From positions 14,603,933-14,667,932 of the forward strand of contig ML664173.1 in assembly GCA_007570785.1 (NCBI GenBank): a stretch of 64,000 nt of DNA. Direction: 5' to 3'. Under the pieces are notes generated by a model, which saw only the letters and a program-made list of their open reading frames with translations, was not told where the DNA came from and searched no databases. This document shows positions 10,370 through 20,572 of the stretch, piece by piece (position 1 is the first letter of the stretch; each line of letters opens with the position of its first letter). The DNA is from Antilocapra americana. Lineage: Eukaryota; Chordata; Mammalia; Artiodactyla; Antilocapridae. The translations under genes were made by a program, and so were the position numbers.

Positions 10370-10830
10370 AGTGCACTGAGTGGAGAAGGAGGGAGGGCAA
10401 GAGAGCCCCTGAAAATCCCCTCCGAATTATAAACATATCCTCTTTAAGTACATTTCTAAGGATAACATTTGTATTACTCTGTCCTGTGCCTGCAGATAGG
10501 GCCGTGCCTATCTCCTCCATCTCCCCTCCTTTCTCTACACTCTGCTGGGAGCAGTCCCTATCTGAAGCGACGCTGGCAATCCGGCTTCTCTGCAATTGTT
10601 TCAATCGAGGGAAAAAATTAATTTCTGCCTATCGTTAATTGAGAGAATTGTGTGGAGGGTGAGGGAAGGGGAGGGGGGAGGAGAGGAAGGAAGAAGGCGG
10701 AGGGGAGCAATCGTGTTATTAACCGTGTCCCTTTCATAAGCAAATATTCTGATTGCCATCAGTGAGATGAGAGGCTCATTAATGCAGGAAGCAGAGAGGT
10801 GATTAGAGAACTTTCAAGAGCTATTGAGCT
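10370..10830. promoter_or_regulatory. Candidate enhancer, homeobox-site rich
   Basis: Repeat-free text with 'aaaaaattaatttctgccta', 'cgttaattgagagaattgtg', 'gtgttattaaccgtgtccct', 'cataagcaaatattctgatt' and 'ggctcattaatgcagg'. Several TAAT/ATTA cores, a forkhead-like 'gcaaatatt' and 'gcagatagggcc' lie within about 350 bp around a purine-rich linker. Such grouping is typical of deeply conserved developmental enhancers. The call is by composition only; no alignment was possible. Confidence 0.45.
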
Positions 10831-11589
10831 AAGCGGGAGGGAGGGTGGCAGGGATCTGGAGGCCAAGGGAATTTGGGAAGGACTGGGATGTGAGGGGGAA
10901 AGCCACTGGCCTTTTAGATGGGTGTTCCTGCTCTTCTGCCCCCTCTTCCCCTCTTCCCAGTACTCACTTCCAAATGGTCCCCAAAGCCATCAGCCAGAGT
11001 TGGCAAATATGTAAAGCGGTGAGTGAAAACTTTGCAAAAGACACACCTTCTCCAAAGACTCCATACATCCTGATGCTAGACTAGTAGTCCACAGGTCATA
11101 CTGTCTAGCCCCTTACAGTTTTCTCTAATAGCTTGTGTTTTAAAAATTATGTTGTTATCTTCACGAGATTGCCTCTATGCTCTGATGCCAGTCCCCACCA
11201 GTTCCTGTTTATTGGCACCCCCCCTCATTCTGCCTCACTTGTTTACATCCCTCACCTGTTTCCTGCTAGTCTGTGACAGTATTTGTGTCCCACTGGAGGC
11301 CCGGGGGAGTGGGGATTGAGAGAGCGGGGCTGTTGAGAAGAGGTGGGCATGTGACAGGGTGGCAGGGGTAGATGCTATTGATGTCAGCTCCCATCCTCCT
11401 GGCCCCCGCTCTGGTTTCAGCCACAGCTATGCTCACCAGGTACATGTGAACCCACCCAGACCAAACCTACCTCCAGCCGGAGTCTCACATTTCTCTCCAG
11501 TTTTCTGTCTTAGAGACCTCTCCAGGAAGAAGGTGCTTAGCAGTACCCACCACCAACACACAAGCATGGTGGAGAAGCAGGGGAGAGTC
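10831..11589. other. Unassigned, mostly GC-balanced DNA
   Basis: No gene or repeat that I can support. Small open frames on the + strand lack any family pattern. Confidence 0.35.
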
Positions 11590-11596
11590 TAAGTGT

Positions 11597-11684
11597 ATAC
11601 CTGTGAATGACTGAGTCACTTAGCTGTAGAGCAGAAGTTAACATTGTCAATCAACTATATTTCAATTAAAAAAAAATTTTTTTT
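11597..11684 (+). mobile_element. Ruminant L1 3' end, very short copy
   Basis: 'aatgactgagtcacttagct' and 'caatcaactatatttcaatt' plus an A-run is the L1 terminus of ruminants, only about 90 bp long. The 7-bp duplication 'taagtgt' is at 11590-11596 and 11685-11691. Confidence 0.8.
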
Positions 11685-11691
11685 TAAGTGT

Positions 11692-12839
11692 GGAAGAGTT
11701 TATAGCTCCAGGGCCAACCCTTAGCCAATGAGGCACAGAGGCTCATGGACAAATACCCCAGCTTTTCCAGAAGCACAATTCTGGGAGGCATTCTGAACCC
11801 AGTACAGAGCGCCTGATGGAGCTGAACCCCACTCCTCATAACAGTCCTCTCAATAATCCCCCTTTTATAGTCCTCTTTATCACTCTCATTTTCTTCACCT
11901 TTCACTCCTGCTTCCTGACGTCATCTCTCAAACTATCTATTCCCAAGTCTACCCAAGCTCTGCTTTCAGGGGAACACAAATGAAGATGGTGGCCATGTGT
12001 GTCCCCAACACAAAAGACAGGAGATGATCACCAGGGAGAAGTGGCAAGTGCCCCATCAGTGAAGGCTCCATGAGGCTCTGGGCAGCAGTGGTGTTAAAGG
12101 CAAGAGCGTGTGTGTGAGGCCAGAAGACCAGGAGCCAAGGAGGACGTGGAAGCTGTACACCGTGCTCAGGCTCTGAGACAAAGCCACATGGGGACGCAGA
12201 GATGGGAACACCTGGGAACCGACACTCTGCCTTGGTCAGGAAGAGCATGCAGGCAGCCCTGTGGCAGCACAGCCCAGTGGCCAACCTCGCAGGCTGTGGC
12301 CAGCCACTGCACCAGGACTCAGCATGCTTCAGGACACTGGGTGACCAGCACTAGGTGCTTCCCAAGCCCTCCCAAACCTCCCTTCCAAACATGGATATGA
12401 CAAAGTCCCCATGACAAATAGGGAACCTGCCCATCCTTCCTCACACCGCGGTACTTTACCTTCCAGAATCAACGCCAATGCCTGTTTTCACAGTAAGATG
12501 GTCCCAGCTGGAGGCACAGACAGGCAGAGGCTGCCTCTGGCCAAGGAATCTCAGGGAGAGACAGCTGGAGGGTCAGGCAGCTGTGGTGGTTCTGCTCCCA
12601 GCCCCCACATCCAAAGAACATTCGGATTCACTGCTAGGAACCCAATGTTCTCTTCCACCATATTCTGACTCTAAAAGCTACCAGCAAAGAGACCAAGACC
12701 AAAAAGAGGCCAAGGAAAGAACTGGAAAGAGGAAAAGCAGAAAAGAGTAAAAAGTGGGGGAGCAGCTAGAGGGCCAGGCACTTGGAGATTTTCAGAACAA
12801 TCTCCATTCTCTACAGTGCTTTCTGTTAAAAAAAAAAAA
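11692..12839. other. Gene-free DNA with one CRE palindrome
   Basis: No gene recognised. A perfect TGACGTCA palindrome lies at 11916-11923. An A-run 'gttaaaaaaaaaaaaaatg' is near 12826. The 111- and 105-residue frames on the minus strand show no domain. Confidence 0.4.
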
Positions 12840-13220
12840 AATGAAAAAGGAATGATGGAGAAGGGGAGAGAGTCAGACAAGTTTAATGATGTGTGTTCAA
12901 AGCTCAGATTGGAAAAATGACAGAGAAAAGCAGCCTGTTTCGGCACTAATAAATTGTTCTCTGCCGTAAGAAGCGCCTGTCGCGGCATTAATACAGGCCC
13001 CTAATACACGGGTCAGGGTTAAGTAATTCTCTCCGGCAACTTAAGCGAATAATGAAGCTGGCAGCGGCTGGTGGTGCGGTGGGAGAGATGGTCTATGCCG
13101 CCGGCACTTTGTCTTCATTTATTATGCCAGCGGCCGCCCGGACGGGAAGCCACCGCCGAGGAGATATCGCTTCATTTCGGCAAGGTAATGAAAGCCGGGT
13201 TGGGGGGAGGATAAACCAAT
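12840..13220. promoter_or_regulatory. Candidate enhancer, CpG-bearing and homeobox-rich
   Basis: Repeat-free block: 'cggcactaataaattgttct', 'cgcggcattaatacaggccc', 'taagcgaataatgaagctgg', 'cttcatttattatgccagcg' and 'aggtaatgaaagccgg'. It combines many retained CpGs with ATTA/TAAT and HOX/CDX-like TTTATTA cores, as in conserved developmental enhancers. No coding frame. Confidence 0.45.
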
Positions 13221-14386
13221 TTGCCGGCTGACACTGGAAGGAGTGATTTGCAGACTCAAGAAGGGGAGAGGAAGGCCCATGTACAAGGAGGCACAAGGCT
13301 AAACCAAAGTGGGCCAAGGCCCTTCCACTGTGCACAGACCAGGTAGGGGTGCTGAGCGGGAAAAGCATGCCAAGCTAGGGGAAGGAGAGAGCAAAGTCAG
13401 GGCCCAGGCCAGTGGGAAGGTGGCTGGAAGGATCCACTAGGAATAAGGGGAAGGAACAGAGAACAGGCCAAGGAAAAGAAAGGTCTCAGACATACTGGGT
13501 GGAGGCTTGGGCATGAGGCGTTGTGAGAAGAAAACAGAAAGTAGAGGACAAGTAAAAGTCAAGGCTAGTCTGGCACAGAAAGCCAGATGAGACTGGCAGG
13601 GGGAAAAGTATATGTTGGCTGATGACAAACTTGAACTATCTGGAGCTAAGCTGTCTTTGAAGGGAGAGTCTGAAATTTCCGCAGAACACCCTGGTGTTGA
13701 GTGACTGCTTCCTCCATGGGCGGCGTGGGTCAGCTTGCCCATCAGAATCATCTTTGGCGGTTTCTGTTCTCCAATGATATCCTCAGGTGGCAATCTGAAT
13801 TTGGGGACAGGGGGTCTGAGATTGTTATTAAAGAGTAAATTGGAGGTGTGATCTAAAATCTGGAGCATCTCTTAGGTCTGGATGTGTTCAAATCACAGCA
13901 GAAGCCCCTCACACCCACACCCCCGCCATCAGTTCTGTCTTAGAAGTCGGGGGAAATCCTCCCCTGGGTCAGGTGTTCAGCTGAATCTCCCTTGCTGTTG
14001 AGTACCTCCCTCAAGTAGTGAGGCCCAGTTACAAGATGCCATTCTTCTCTGCCACACAAGAGGTAGGCAAGAAAGCAGGGGATAACTGGTGAAGAGACGC
14101 AGTCCTGCCAGTCCTCACAGAATGTTTGTAACTGGGTGTTACCAACTTGAGTGTGCTTCATCTGAGCCAGGTAAAACACCTATAGGAGCAGGCATAATCC
14201 CAGGGATCTAGAAAGGGTCTAGTAACATAGTCCCAGGAACCTAGTAACATTGCCCTGTAATCTTCCCAAACATTATCAACTTTCTTTCTTCCTTTCAGCA
14301 CCGAGACTTTTGGACAGCTCCGAGCAGACATTCAGGTTACTAAACAGGCTTTCTGCCCTCTATATTAACTCATTTTCAAGTTAGCT
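13221..14386. other. Unassigned DNA
   Basis: Purine-rich + strand from 13260 to 13600, then mixed sequence. The 143-residue minus-strand frame (13437-13868) has no recognisable domain. No repeat is confidently seen. Confidence 0.35.
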
Positions 14387-14398
14387 AAGATCTGTTCC

Positions 14399-14617
14399 GG
14401 GTTTCTCAGAGAGCTCAGTGGTAAAGAATCTGCCTGGAATGCAGGAGATGCAGGAGATGAGGGTTTGATCCCTGGGTCAGGAAGATCCCCTGGAGGAGAA
14501 AATGGCAACCCACTCCAGTATTCTTGCCTGGGAAATTCCATAGACAGAGAAACGTAGTGGGCTACAGTCCATGAGGTCACAAAGAGTTGGACATGATTAG
14601 CAACTGAGCAGGCATGC
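14399..14617 (+). mobile_element. Bov-tA SINE, 12-bp target duplication
   Basis: Full Bov-tA from 'gggtttctcagagagctcag' to 'tagcaactgagca'. The duplications 'aagatctgttcc' (14387-14398) and 'aagatctattcc' (14618-14629) differ at one base. The head holds two copies of the gcaggagat unit. Confidence 0.93.
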
Positions 14618-14629
14618 AAGATCTATTCC

Positions 14630-14880
14630 TCCTCCCTTGCCCCAAGATTAAGGTGATCGGGTCTTCAGCAATCATAAATGGAGAAGAATCTCAACTTCCC
14701 TGTCCTCCCCTTGCCAACATGCATTTCTCTCCCTCTTGCCCTACACCCAGTCCTCCTCCCCATCCTCCCACTCACACACTCCCAAGTAATGCTGCCACTT
14801 TTCTCCCCTGATGTGGGTTAAGGATTTCCAATAAGGACCAAGTATTTGAAGCTTAGCACTGCAGTCTCTAGAGAAGCCAG
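14630..14880. other. Pyrimidine-rich unassigned DNA
   Basis: C/T-rich from 14700 to 14800. No gene or known repeat. Confidence 0.35.
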
Positions 14881-14884
14881 GCCA

Positions 14885-15065
14885 ATTTCACACTAATCTA
14901 ACCCATGAAGGGAGAGAGCATCGGAAGCAAAAATTACATCAAAGAGAAGTTAATGCTGAGAAGCAGGCGACATAAAAAGGAGCTGCTTTCAGTTTCAAAT
15001 GACTACACCAATCTGCATTAAGAGATCAGCCTGCCAAATGCTTGTATCACCATTTCTGTGCCCGG
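14885..15065. promoter_or_regulatory. Candidate conserved non-coding block
   Basis: Repeat-free, with 'gcaaaaattacatcaaagag' (TCF/LEF-like atcaaag), 'gagaagttaatgctgagaag' and 'caatctgcattaagagatca'. A weak regulatory call from motif content and its neighbours. Confidence 0.3.
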
Positions 15066-15236
15066 GCACCAGGCACAAAATGAAGTCTTGTCCTCAGGCG
15101 CTTCTCTGAATGGGGGTCAGAGGAGAAAATAAAGCTGCTGACTTACCTGCATGTTCAGTGAGATAGGACATGCCCTGGGCTAGGTACTTTTGAGGGGGGA
15201 AAAGTTAAAGATATATAAGAAAAAAGACTAGAAGGA

Positions 15237-15447
15237 GGCACACACTACTGTATACAAAACAGATAATCAAGAAGGATCTACATTGCACAAGGAACTCTAC
15301 TCAATATTCTCTAACAACCTATAATGAAAAAGAGTCTGAAAAAGAGTAGCCATATGTATAACGGAGTCACTTTGCTGTACACCTGAAAAATAACGCAACA
15401 CTGCAAACCAACTATCCTCCAATATAAAATCAAAAAAAAATGTTTTT
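15237..15447 (+). mobile_element. Ruminant L1 3' end, 14-bp target duplication
   Basis: 'ggcacacactactgtataca', 'agaaggatctacattgcaca', 'ggagtcactttgctgtacac' and an A-rich tail are the 3' UTR of ruminant L1. The perfect 14-bp duplication 'aaagactagaagga' lies at 15223-15236 and 15448-15461. Severely 5'-truncated and non-coding. Confidence 0.9.
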
Positions 15448-15461
15448 AAAGACTAGAAGGA

Positions 15462-16320
15462 AGCATATCAAAATGTTTCTTTTGGAGTGATTTTTTTTCC
15501 CCTCTCTCTATTGCTCCACATGTTCTGAATTGAAGTTACATTACTTTCACAGTGAGAGAAATAAAGTAGATATTTAAACAGCAATGGAAACTCAGTGTTT
15601 TTCTCTCCAGCTGGAATTTATATCTCCAGGTATTTTCCTTGGCACAGCACTTGGCATAGCTATGCTTATATATAAGTGAAAAAAAAATCACTCTATAAAG
15701 GACTACTCCTAGGATTCTAACGCTATGGTCAGTGATGGAGGGGAACTGTAGGTTCCTTGACTAAGACAGAAGTGGCAACCTGAGAAGTTCTTAACACTTT
15801 AATTTACCCCTTTTTCATAAGATCCAGGGGCTCTGTGTTTTTGAATTCTCAGCACTTCACACAGAGCCTGACTGAATATCACTTATTAAATGAGCAAAAG
15901 AACAAGTGAAAGGAAACCTAAAGATCTTTTCCATTTCACTTGACCACAGATAGAATTGCTCCAAAGTAGTCAACTTAAATCTATCCCCTATTGCCTACAA
16001 GGCCCCGTGGCTCCTTCCCAAACACCCAGGACAGAATTTTTTTGGCCCTCAGATGCTCTCGCTGGGGCAGCCACTACACCTGACCCAGGGGGGTCCATCA
16101 GCCCTAATCTCCCCCCGCTGGGCTTCCTCCCACTCCGTGAGCCTGAAGTCCACTGACCCCGGGGGAGTGACCTAGAGGGGGAAGTGGAAAGTCAGCAAGA
16201 CCCGTGGGCCCAGTCTGCCCGGCTCCCCGGTGAGAAGCCGCCAAAGCCACGGGTCCTCCCGTCTTAAGCAAGTGGAGCTGAAGCGAGACCAGCCTGCTGC
16301 CCACCCCTCCTCCTGCCCAC
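15462..16320. other. Unassigned DNA, possible L2 trace
   Basis: Around 15850-15910 'ctcagcacttcacacagagc' and 'cacttattaaatgagc' resemble a diverged L2 3' end. The rest shows no gene or repeat. Confidence 0.35.
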
Positions 16321-16640
16321 CCTCAGGCCGCAGCCTGACAAGTGTAAATCCCAGAATGAATGAAGGCGCCCGGCCTCGGGGAGCCGGTGTCTCCGCGCGC
16401 ATCTCCGCGCTGATTGACTTGTCGCCTCTGTGAGGCTGACTCTATCAGCTCCTCGGCGCCTCCAATTCCAGGTGTGATTTAGTTTGGAGATGAGAGGTGA
16501 CAGTTAACATTGGTACTCGTCACTGTAGATCAGACGCAGTCACGCTGTCTTCCCCCTCCTCTCCTCCGCGGTCAGCGCACCGGCTCCGCTGCTCCCACCC
16601 ACCTCCCGGCCGGCTGGCGCGATCCGGATCCGCCGGCTCC
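16320..16640. promoter_or_regulatory. Candidate regulatory block with second CpG-rich core
   Basis: From 16361 to 16460 the text ('ggtgtctccgcgcgcatctc', 'cgcgctgattgacttgtcgc') keeps many CpGs, followed by 'caggtgtgatttagtttgga' and 'ggtgacagttaacattggta'. A further CpG-rich part runs to 16640 ('ggcgcgatccggatccgcc'). I read it as an unmethylated regulatory element; the 123-residue frame after it looks non-coding. Confidence 0.4.
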
Positions 16641-16957
16641 AGCCAGACTCCTTTCCGCCCTCTGCCTTCCCAAGGGTTTCCTTCAAGCCAGGGGCCTTCC
16701 TGGAGCCTGTCCCGGGACGGCCCACGTGCCCTGTCCCCCCCCTGCGAAGCCTGAGAGGCTTTTTGGTTCTTTCACCTCCTCATCTTCTCTCTTTCCTGGT
16801 AACCCCAGCCTCTGGGTGCCCTCCGTACCTGCTGGCATCATACTTATGACATCAAAGAGCCGGCCTGGCACTCACAGCTAGACCGTGGTGCTTTCCTGGG
16901 GATTGTAAACAATTTCACAGAACACCAATGTCAGACAAAGCCACTCCCTGACCTCGG
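16641..16957. other. GC-rich unassigned DNA
   Basis: No gene or repeat recognised. The open frames are compositional. Confidence 0.35.
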
Positions 16958-17093
16958 TCTGGAGAAGGAAATGGCAACCCTCTCCAGTACTGTTGCCTAA
17001 AGAATTCCGTGGACAGAGGAGCCTGGTGGGCTGCCGTCTATGGGGTTGCACAGGGTCGGACAAGATGAAGCGACTTAGCAGCAGCAGCAGCAG
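16958..17093 (+). mobile_element. BOV-A2 SINE, single second-type unit
   Basis: 'ggagaaggaaatggcaaccc' to 'cgacttagcagcagcagcag' is the 3' Bov-A unit of BOV-A2 with its (CAG)n end; the first unit is absent. Confidence 0.9.
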
Positions 17094-17559
17094 ACCACGG
17101 TGGACCAGGGTGAAAACAAGACCACTTCAAGATCATGCCGGAACACAGGTAAAAACAAGAACCTCATTCAAAGCACAAAATGACCAGCCACCCCTCTAAC
17201 CTAGCCAATAGTTTGACTGCTGCTTCTTTACCACTCATAGCTTTAGCCTAGGTCTATTCTTGTCTTCTGGATAAGGTTCATGAAAATACCCCAATCTTAG
17301 AATTAGCCCATCTTCCTGTCAGCATCTAACCCAGAGCACAGTCCCTCTTCCTTGAAGCCTCCCCCATATCACCTACCATGAGTCCAAATCCTATGATAGT
17401 CTCTCTAACACCTCCTTATCCAGACATCCAACAGTGCACCACGGTGTACATTCTGCGTCATGGCAACAAGTTAGTATGTCCAACTTTGCTCACGTTCAAC
17501 TTCGCTCAACTACAGGTACACTCCTGAGGGCTTTGGCTGGGGGACGTTGACACACACAT
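17094..17559. other. Unassigned DNA
   Basis: No gene, repeat or regulatory pattern that I can support. Confidence 0.35.
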
Positions 17560-17690
17560 TCTATTTCCCCATTTCACAAACTTTAATGCAGAGGCCCAAG
17601 GACAGAAAGTGATGTGCGTGAGTGAGGGAAAGTGGCAGGAGTATGTGGGTGCTGCGTCAGCAGGGAGCAGGGTTCAAGTCAGGAGGGAAA
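17560..17690 (-). mobile_element. MIR SINE, weak
   Basis: 'tatttccccatttcacaaac' and 'gcagggttcaagtcagg' fit a reverse MIR. Confidence 0.45.
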
Positions 17691-17739
17691 TGGAACTCAT
17701 ATGTGTAAGCCTTCCATTTCTCATATAGGTGTTTCAAAG

Positions 17740-18120
17740 CTATCCACATTCCAGAAAAGTGAGGATTTTTACAGCTGAGTAGACAGAGTTTGAGAGAGAA
17801 CAATACTTTGCCAAAGCCACATAGTAAATGGCTGGGATTCTTTTTTTTAAATTATATATTCTTTTTTTTTATTGTAACAAATTCAAGAAAGACATTTTTC
17901 TTTACAATATTGTGTTGGTTCTGCCACACATTGACATGAATCTGCCATGGGTGTACATGTGCTCCCCTTCCAGAACCCCCCTCCCAATTCCATCCCTCTG
18001 GGTCATCCTGGTGCACCAGCCCTGAGCACCCTGTATCATGTATCAAACCTGGGCTGGCAATTCATTTCACATATGGTAATTTACATGTTTCAATGAATGG
18101 CTGGGATTCTAACTCAGGTG
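17740..18120 (-). mobile_element. MIR SINE split by L1
   Basis: 'cagctgagtagacagagttt' and 'gccacatagtaaatggctgg' continue after the L1 insertion as 'ctgggattctaactcaggtg', the MIR head in reverse. The L1 copy lies inside it. Confidence 0.6.
17842..18095 (-). mobile_element. Ruminant L1 3' end, 15-bp target duplication
   Basis: Poly-T start followed by 'caatattgtgttggttctgc', 'catgggtgtacatgtgctcc' and 'gggtcatcctggtgcaccag', the reverse complement of ruminant L1 3' sequence. The perfect 15-bp duplication 'aatggctgggattct' is at 17827-17841 and 18096-18110. Confidence 0.92.
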
Positions 18121-18497
18121 TTATAAATGAATATTTGTGACTCTCCAAATTCATATGTTGAAGTCATAACCCCCAGTGTAATGGTATTTGAAGGTGGGAA
18201 CTTTGGGTTTAGGTTTTGATGAAGTCATGAGGGCCAGGCTCACCCCATGATGGGACTGTGTCCTTCGAAGAAGAGAAAAATATAAGCCAGAGAGCTCTCT
18301 CCCTCTCTCTGTCTTGTGAAGATGTAGCAAGAAAGTGGCTGTCTACAAGCCAGGAATTGGGTTGTCACCAGGAACTGAATCAGTTAGCACCTTGGTCTTG
18401 AATTTCCCAGCTTCCAGAGCAATGAGAAATAAATGTCTGTTGTTTAAGCCACCCAGTCTACTATATTTTGTTACTGCAACCTGAGCAAACTAAGACA
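18121..18497 (+). mobile_element. MLT1C-like LTR, nearly full length
   Basis: 'gttgaagtcataacccccag', 'gatgaagtcatgagggccag', 'agagagctctctccctctc' and the end 'ctgttgtttaagccacccag', 'aaactaagaca' match a whole MLT1C LTR in forward orientation. A polyadenylation-type aataaa lies near 18427. Confidence 0.85.
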
Positions 18498-18529
18498 TCA
18501 AAGTCTACATTATAGAAAGCCACACTTTT

Positions 18530-18850
18530 GGGACTTCCCTGGTGCTCCAGTGGTTAAGAATCTGCCTGCCAAAGACGGGAATATGGGTTTGATCCCTTGG
18601 TCTGGGAACTTAGATCCCACGTGCTATGGGGCAATTAAGCCCATGCACCACAGCTCCTGAGCTTGCATGCCCTAGAAACTGTGCTCCACAACAAAAGAAG
18701 CCCTGCAAAGAGAAGCCAGCGCACCATAGCTAGAGAGTAGCCCCCACTTACCGCAACCAGAGAAAGCCCATGTGCAGCAGCAAAGAGCCTGTGTACTGCG
18801 AGGAAGACCCGGCACAGGCATGAATAAACTAATTAATAATGAATAAACAA
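18530..18850 (+). mobile_element. CHR tRNA-SINE (cetartiodactyl)
   Basis: 'gggacttccctggtgctcca', 'tatgggtttgatcccttggt', 'gggaacttagatcccacgtg' and the A/T-rich 'aataaactaattaataat' tail define CHR. Its head keeps a tRNA-like B box but it is not a tRNA gene. Confidence 0.9.
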
Positions 18851-19169
18851 GAAAACCCCACTCTCCGATAGATTCCCCTACTTTGGTATTAAAATTTAAT
18901 TATAAAAGTAATACAATAATAAATTATCATCATAAAAATATATATATTACTGCTAATGTTTGACCAAGCTTAAGTCTTGGTATCTTCTTGATCTTTCAGT
19001 GGTATTGCCATTAGCAGTTTAGTGTATAAACTTTCAGTTCTTTTTCTATGTACTTACATCATATATAAATATCCATAGAAGATATATATCATTGTTCTGT
19101 GGTGTGGCTTTATCTTTACAGAAAGTCTTTCTATGTGTGGTTCCATAACTTGCTTTTTTCACTCAGCAG
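18851..19169. other. A/T-rich DNA, probably old repeat
   Basis: 'ttataaaagtaatacaataa' and 'cataacttgcttttttcact' suggest an old L1 remnant, but no firm family call is possible. Confidence 0.35.
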
Positions 19170-19310
19170 TGATTGGAAGGCCCACAAAGTCAGGCATTTT
19201 TCTCTTGATCTTGAGCTTCCATGTTCACAGCTGCATCTCCAGGACCTAGAAGAGTGCCTGGCACATAGTAGGTGCTCAGTAAACATTTGTTGGTTGGATA
19301 AATGAATGAA
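19170..19310 (+). mobile_element. L2 LINE 3' end
   Basis: 'gtgcctggcacatagtaggt' followed by 'gctcagtaaacatttgttgg' is the diagnostic L2 terminus. Confidence 0.8.
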
Positions 19311-19419
19311 AAATCATGGAACCATAGAAAGTCTTTCATGTGAAGGCCTCTGGAGTTACCACATTCTATTTGCCACCTCCTGGCACTTCGTGGTGGTGGG
19401 GGGGCAGGATGTGGCCCTG

Positions 19420-19910
19420 TCCTTTGTGTAGCAATGCGCTGTTGATGGGCACTTTGGTTGTCCCTGGTTTGTCACTACCACGGTACAGCAGAGGACATTG
19501 TGCCCATCTCGCCGTGTGCACAGGTTTCTCTAGAATAGACACCAAGAAGTGGCTCAGTGGGTCATAAGGAATGCATGGTTTTAATTGCCTCTTCCAAACA
19601 GTCCTTTCCAAGAGGCTTTACAATTTATTCTCCCTCCAGCAGTATGCATGCCCGAATTCTTGATAATACTTGATATTGCATGCATGCGTGCTAAGTCACT
19701 TCAGTGGTGTCTGACTCTTGGCAGTTCTGTGGACTGTACACCACCAGGGTCTTCTGTTCATGGGATTCTCCAGGCAAATGCCATGCCTTAACTTCAAGAG
19801 ATCTTCCAGACCAGGAACTGAACCCCTGTCTCTTATGTCTCCTGCATTGGTAGGCGGGTTCTTTATCACTAGTGCACCTGGGAAGCCCCAATACTTGATA
19901 TTACTACACT
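19420..19910 (+). mobile_element. Old L1 fragment split by Bov-tA
   Basis: 'gctgttgatgggcactttgg', 'aagaagtggctcagtgggtc' and 'ttctccctccagcagtatgc' follow a typical old-L1 3' UTR text. The Bov-tA copy at 19678-19889 interrupts it. Confidence 0.5.
19678..19889 (-). mobile_element. Bov-tA SINE (gcatgcatgc type), 13-bp target duplication
   Basis: From 'gcatgcatgcgtgctaagtc' to 'gtgcacctgggaagcccc', a Bov-tA variant with an extended head ('tcttatgtctcctgcattgg'). Duplication 'aatacttgatatt' at 19665-19677 and 19890-19902. Confidence 0.92.
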
Positions 19911-20114
19911 TTAAAATATTTACCTATTTGAAGGGTAGGAAATGGTACCTGCTCTTTTTTCACATGATTACTTACACCAAAAGTTTCCTACTATAATTTC
20001 TGTGCAAGAAAAGTAGAGAGAAAGAGGAACCCCAGAGTATATTCAGGGAAACCTAGTGAAATTGTTATAGCTGACATTATTAATCACAGCCCTGTGTATG
20101 CTACATTCATCCCT

Positions 20115-20330
20115 GGGAGGCAGACACATCTGAGTTTGAATCCTGGGCAAGCCCCATGCTAGCTGTGTGATCTCGGGGGAGTCACTTAGCCTTTCTGAGT
20201 CTTGGGCCTCCCTATCTGTTAAATGGGGAAATAATGATACTCACATTACAGGGTTCTGAGAAGAATTACATGAGTTAATATTTGTCAAGTTCTTAACATG
20301 CCTGCCCATCATGCTCTATAAGTGATCACT
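20115..20330 (+). mobile_element. MIR SINE
   Basis: 'gagtttgaatcctgggcaag', 'tagctgtgtgatctcggggg', 'tgttaaatggggaaataatg' and 'ttacatgagttaatatttgt': a nearly full MIR in forward orientation. Confidence 0.9.
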
Positions 20331-20374
20331 GGATAACTAAAAATGGATAGTTATCCATTGGATAACTGACATGT

Positions 20375-20572
20375 CAGAGTCTACATTTTTTTACATGTAT
20401 TGACTCATTTCAGTCTCCCATTGGTTTTAATGAGGTGAAGACAATTGTTAATCTTGTTTCAAGGGCAAAGAGAGGTTGAGAAATCGGTCCAAGGTCACAT
20501 CGTTCTGCTGTTACAGGCAGAGCTATGATTTGAACCCAAATTTCCAGCACCACTTAACCATTGCACTGTATG
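20375..20572 (-). mobile_element. MIR SINE
   Basis: 'acatgtattgactcatttca', 'gcaaagagaggttgagaaat' and 'gatttgaacccaaatttcca' mark a reverse MIR, tail-to-tail with the preceding copy. Confidence 0.8.

Noticed and set aside
18530..18610. tRNA-like A and B boxes
   Set aside because: These belong to the CHR and Bov-tA SINE heads; no cloverleaf with a full acceptor stem follows.
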